In this document: in pieces, positions 61,658-64,000 of the stretch
Position numbering within the stretch: the stretch's first letter is position 1
How the letters are laid out: the number at the start of each line of letters is the position of its first letter
Source: an uncultured Caryophanales bacterium
GTDB lineage: Bacteria; Bacillota_I; Bacilli_A; RFN20; CAG-826
Reading direction: 5' to 3'
Assembly: GCA_937902735.1 (NCBI GenBank)
Contig: CALELS010000013.1
Location: forward strand, 1-64,000
Length of the DNA stretch: 64,000 nucleotides
Notes under the pieces: generated by a model
The model's input: the letters and a program-made list of their open reading frames with translations, nothing else
Told to the model about the DNA's origin: nothing
The model's database searches: none
Made by a program: the position numbers and the translations under genes

Positions 61658-62056
61658 TTATTTTACAAATTCAACGATAACAAGTTGAGCATTATCACCT
61701 TTACGGAAACCAGCTTTAACACCACGTGTATAGCCACCATTACGTGAAGCATAACGTGGACCGATTTCTTTAAAGAGTTTATCTAATGCAACTGTGTTTT
61801 CATCAACTTTAGTGTGACGAACAACAGCGGCTGCTTGTCTACGAGCGTGTAAATCTCCTCTTTTAGCGAGTGTTACTAAGTGATCAGCTAAAGATTTGAG
61901 TTCTTTAACCATGCCACTTGTAACAGTGACTCTTTCGTGAATAATTAAGTCAGTTGCTAAGGTTCTTAATTTATTTTCGTGTTTTGATTTGGTATAACCG
62001 GCTTTAAATCTAACACCAGCTTTACCATGAACATTTTTACGTCCTTGTGCTGCCAT
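61658..62056 (-). CDS. rplQ: Ribosomal protein L17
   Basis: A 132-residue L17. Conserved KHENKLRTLATDLIIHERVTVT (near residue 25), LVTLAKRGDLHARRQA and a C-terminal RKGDNAQLVIVEFV. Start AGGAGAATATT. Follows rpoA by 11 bases. Confidence 0.97.
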   Translation of the reverse strand: MAAQGRKNVHGKAGVRFKAGYTKSKHENKLRTLATDLIIHERVTVTSGMVKELKSLADHLVTLAKRGDLHARRQAAAVVRHTKVDENTVALDKLFKEIGPRYASRNGGYTRGVKAGFRKGDNAQLVIVEFVK

Positions 62057-62067
62057 AATATTCTCCT

Positions 62068-63060
62068 TTATTCTGGGATGTAGTCATGGAATGAAAGTCC
62101 ACGTTCAGCAAGTTTCTCTTTAATTTCTTTAAGAGATTTACGTCCGAGGTTTTTAACTTTCATCATTTCTTCTTCTGTTTTTAAAGTAAGTTCAGAAACA
62201 GTTAAGATATTTGCTCTCTTTAAGCAGTTGTTTGAACGGACCGATAAGTCGAGTTCTTCAATTGGCATATTGTCGAGTTTATCTTCAACAACTGGAACTT
62301 CTTCTTTAATCATGTTGAGTTCTTCAACACGTTCTTCGAGTTCAACGAATGGTTTTAAGTTAACCATTAACATTTCAGCTGCCAAAGCAACTGCTGTTTG
62401 AGGTTTGATTGAACCATTGGTTTCAACTTCGAGTGTTAATTTATCATAATGTGAATCATGTCCGACACGGGTTGGTTCGACGCTATAAGAAGCACGAACA
62501 ACTGGTGAATAGTTTGAATCTGTAGCGATTAAACCAACTGAGCTTAAACCACGTTCTTTTTGGGTTTTGCGATCTGGTTTATTCATTTCAGATGTGACAT
62601 ATCCACGGCCATTTCTAGCATATAAGACCATGTGGAGATGACCACCTTCTGCAACATGAGCGATTTCAAGATCAGGATTGACTACGCTTACAAGTGCAGG
62701 TAACTCAATGTCTTTAGCAGTGACAACTTTTGGTCCTTCGACATTGATTTCGAGACATTTTGGTTCGTTATCTTCATCATCAATCTTTAAGACTAATTCT
62801 TTAAGATTTAAGACGATAGCGGTAACGTCTTCAACAATGCCTGGGAGGGCTGAGAATTCATGACGAGCGCCTTCAACTTCGATAGCATAGACACTTGCAC
62901 CTGGTAAAGATGAAAGAAGAATTCTTCTTAAAGAGTTACCAATTGTTAATCCATAACCTCTATCAAGTGGTTCGATAACGAACTTGCCATATTTTTCATC
63001 GCTTGAAATTTTAGCGATTGAGAAGCTTGTGCGTTGAAATGGTTTTGCTAAATTTGCCAT
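62068..63060 (-). CDS. rpoA: RNA polymerase alpha subunit
   Basis: A 330-residue alpha subunit. N-terminal assembly domain with FVIEPLDRGYGLTIGNSLRRILLSSL; the C-terminal domain (about residues 255-315) has the SVRSNNCLKRANILTVSELT and NLGRKSLKEI helices that touch UP elements and activators. Normal length. Confidence 0.98.
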   Translation of the reverse strand: MANLAKPFQRTSFSIAKISSDEKYGKFVIEPLDRGYGLTIGNSLRRILLSSLPGASVYAIEVEGARHEFSALPGIVEDVTAIVLNLKELVLKIDDEDNEPKCLEINVEGPKVVTAKDIELPALVSVVNPDLEIAHVAEGGHLHMVLYARNGRGYVTSEMNKPDRKTQKERGLSSVGLIATDSNYSPVVRASYSVEPTRVGHDSHYDKLTLEVETNGSIKPQTAVALAAEMLMVNLKPFVELEERVEELNMIKEEVPVVEDKLDNMPIEELDLSVRSNNCLKRANILTVSELTLKTEEEMMKVKNLGRKSLKEIKEKLAERGLSFHDYIPE

Positions 63061-63080
63061 TATTTTGTCCTCCTAATTAA

Positions 63081-63470
63081 TTAACCGCGTGGTCTTTTTG
63101 GTGGGCGGCATCCGTTATGTGGAACTGGTGTAGTATCAGTAATTGATAAAACTTGGAGTCCAGCAACAGCTAATGCTCTAATTGCACCTTCACGACCTGG
63201 GCCTGGACCTTTGACATTAACATCAACAGTTCTTAAACCTTGATCGTAAGCGACTTTAGCAGCGGCTTCACCAGCGAGTTGAGCTGCAAATGGTGTAGAT
63301 TTTTTAGCACCTTTGAAGCCAAGAGCGCCAGCAGATGACCAGGAAATGACATTACCTTGATCATCAGAGATGGTGACGATTGTGTTATTGAAGGTGCTGT
63401 GGATATGTGCAGTACCTTTAGTAAATGCGCGTTTGATTTTTTTCTTACGGGCGGTTGTTTTGGTTGCCAT
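63081..63470 (-). CDS. rpsK: Ribosomal protein S11
   Basis: A 129-residue S11: AHIHSTFNNTIVTISD, SSAGALGFKGAKKSTPFAAQ and the C-terminal HNGCRPPKRPRG. The start has AAAGGAGC upstream. In order rpsM-rpsK-rpoA. Confidence 0.99.
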   Translation of the reverse strand: MATKTTARKKKIKRAFTKGTAHIHSTFNNTIVTISDDQGNVISWSSAGALGFKGAKKSTPFAAQLAGEAAAKVAYDQGLRTVDVNVKGPGPGREGAIRALAVAGLQVLSITDTTPVPHNGCRPPKRPRG

Positions 63471-63488
63471 AATCTATTGCTCCTTTCA

Positions 63489-63866
63489 TTAACCTTGACT
63501 TGCCATCTTCTTATTGGCAATTGTTTTACGTTTACCTTTACGGGTACGGGCATTTGTTCTTGTTCTTTGTCCTCTAACTGGAAGACCTTTACGATGACGA
63601 ATACCACGGTATGAACCGATTTCTTGTAAACGTTTAATATTCAAAGCGACTTCACGACGTAAGTCACCTTCGACTTTAATTTTTGCTACTTCTTGACGGA
63701 TAGCATTGAGTTGTTCTTCAGTTAAGTTTTTAACTCTGATATCTTCATCAACTTTAGCAGCTTGACAGATTTTGTGAGCGGTAGGATGACCAATACCATA
63801 AATATAGGTAAGGGAGATAACTACACGCTTTTCATTTGGAATATCAACTCCAACGATACGAGCCAT
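63489..63866 (-). CDS. rpsM: Ribosomal protein S13
   Basis: A 125-residue S13: MARIVGVDIPNEKRVVISLTY, GSYRGIRHRKGLPVRGQRT and a basic C-terminus. Follows rpmJ by 18 bases. Confidence 0.99.
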   Translation of the reverse strand: MARIVGVDIPNEKRVVISLTYIYGIGHPTAHKICQAAKVDEDIRVKNLTEEQLNAIRQEVAKIKVEGDLRREVALNIKRLQEIGSYRGIRHRKGLPVRGQRTRTNARTRKGKRKTIANKKMASQG

Positions 63867-63884
63867 ACTCTTTATTTCCTCCTA

Positions 63885-63998
63885 TTAACCTTGTCTTTGT
63901 TTGTGCTTTGGATTTTCACAAATGACCATGACTTTGCCATGGCGTTTGATGACTTTGCACTTGTCACACATAGGTTTTACTGATGGACGAACTTTCAT
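63885..63998 (-). CDS. rpmJ: Ribosomal protein L36
   Basis: A 37-residue zinc-ribbon protein, MKVRPSVKPMCDKCKVIKR... with the CDKC (Cys11, Cys14) and ICENPKHKQ (Cys27, His32) ligands. Zinc-type L36. It is complete at the window edge; the ribosome site and preceding genes lie outside. Confidence 0.98.
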   Translation of the reverse strand: MKVRPSVKPMCDKCKVIKRHGKVMVICENPKHKQRQG

Positions 63999-64000
63999 AA

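Overview
This window comes from an AT-rich, Gram-positive-type genome of the Firmicutes/Bacilli side, most like the uncultured gut lineages close to Mollicutes and Erysipelotrichales. That placement is inferred from gene order and protein character, not from a phylogeny. Supporting points: almost every gene lies on the minus strand; the ribosomal order (str, rif and alpha operons) and the rpmG-secE-nusG / sigH-slot-rlmB-cysS neighbourhood match Bacilli; the L10 leader is present; and the ends of two genes (20031 and 29892) read as TGA stops, so the standard bacterial code is assumed. Superoxide reductase, pyruvate:ferredoxin oxidoreductase and a full lower glycolysis set point to a fermentative anaerobe. 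There is no respiratory gene.

Layout. 1-70 is the 5' end of a 16S rRNA gene with tandem promoters. 507-4900 holds superoxide reductase, a Bax-inhibitor-like membrane protein and tpiA, pgk and gapA. 5017-13107 is an envelope/regulatory cluster (XRE regulator, whiA, rapZ, a thioredoxin-reductase-like flavoprotein, a HAD phosphatase, a long lgt, uvrA). 13203-16742 is a pyruvate:ferredoxin oxidoreductase with a perfect cre-type site upstream. 16882-21424 is accessory: lipoprotein, secreted metallopeptidase, small winged-helix protein, P-loop kinase, a possible RNase-like protein behind a compact structured RNA, and tRNA-Lys. 21526-28475 is a sugar-type ABC transporter operon. 28693-31028 holds two RDD membrane proteins. 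31163-35454 is the str operon (tuf, fusA, rpsG, rpsL). 35653-38987 holds two secreted M6-type metallopeptidase lipoproteins. 39163-49455 is the rif/L11 region, with the zinc/cadmium-type efflux pair arsR-P-ATPase placed between nusG and rplK. 52283-57001 runs nusG-secE-rpmG, mrp, a sigma-H-like gene, rlmB and cysS. 57064-57790 is a plus-strand island (below). 57873-63998 holds preA/preT, lemA-like, an ECF S component and the rplQ-rpoA-rpsK-rpsM-rpmJ block.

The most unusual part is 57064-57790. Two tandem cassettes lie on the plus strand, against all their neighbours. Each has a 119-bp promoter/leader (116 of 119 bases identical between copies), a 27-residue single-helix hydrophobic peptide with a very strong Shine-Dalgarno, an anti-Shine-Dalgarno stretch in the leader, and a 3' hairpin. 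Each also has a minus-strand promoter pointing back into that hairpin, which ends in a T-run on the minus strand. This is the architecture of a type I toxin-antitoxin module, duplicated, and I do not recognise the peptide family. A second candidate is the compact RNA at 21119-21224, which has its own promoter and a closed terminator stem and sits directly before an RNase-like protein gene that has no ribosome binding site.

Regulation. Several catabolic or fermentative units carry cre-like palindromes (nifJ, the ABC operon, one M6 peptidase, gapA, the ECF S gene and the rrn promoter), which suggests a CcpA/LacI-type carbon-control regulon. No such regulator is encoded in the window.
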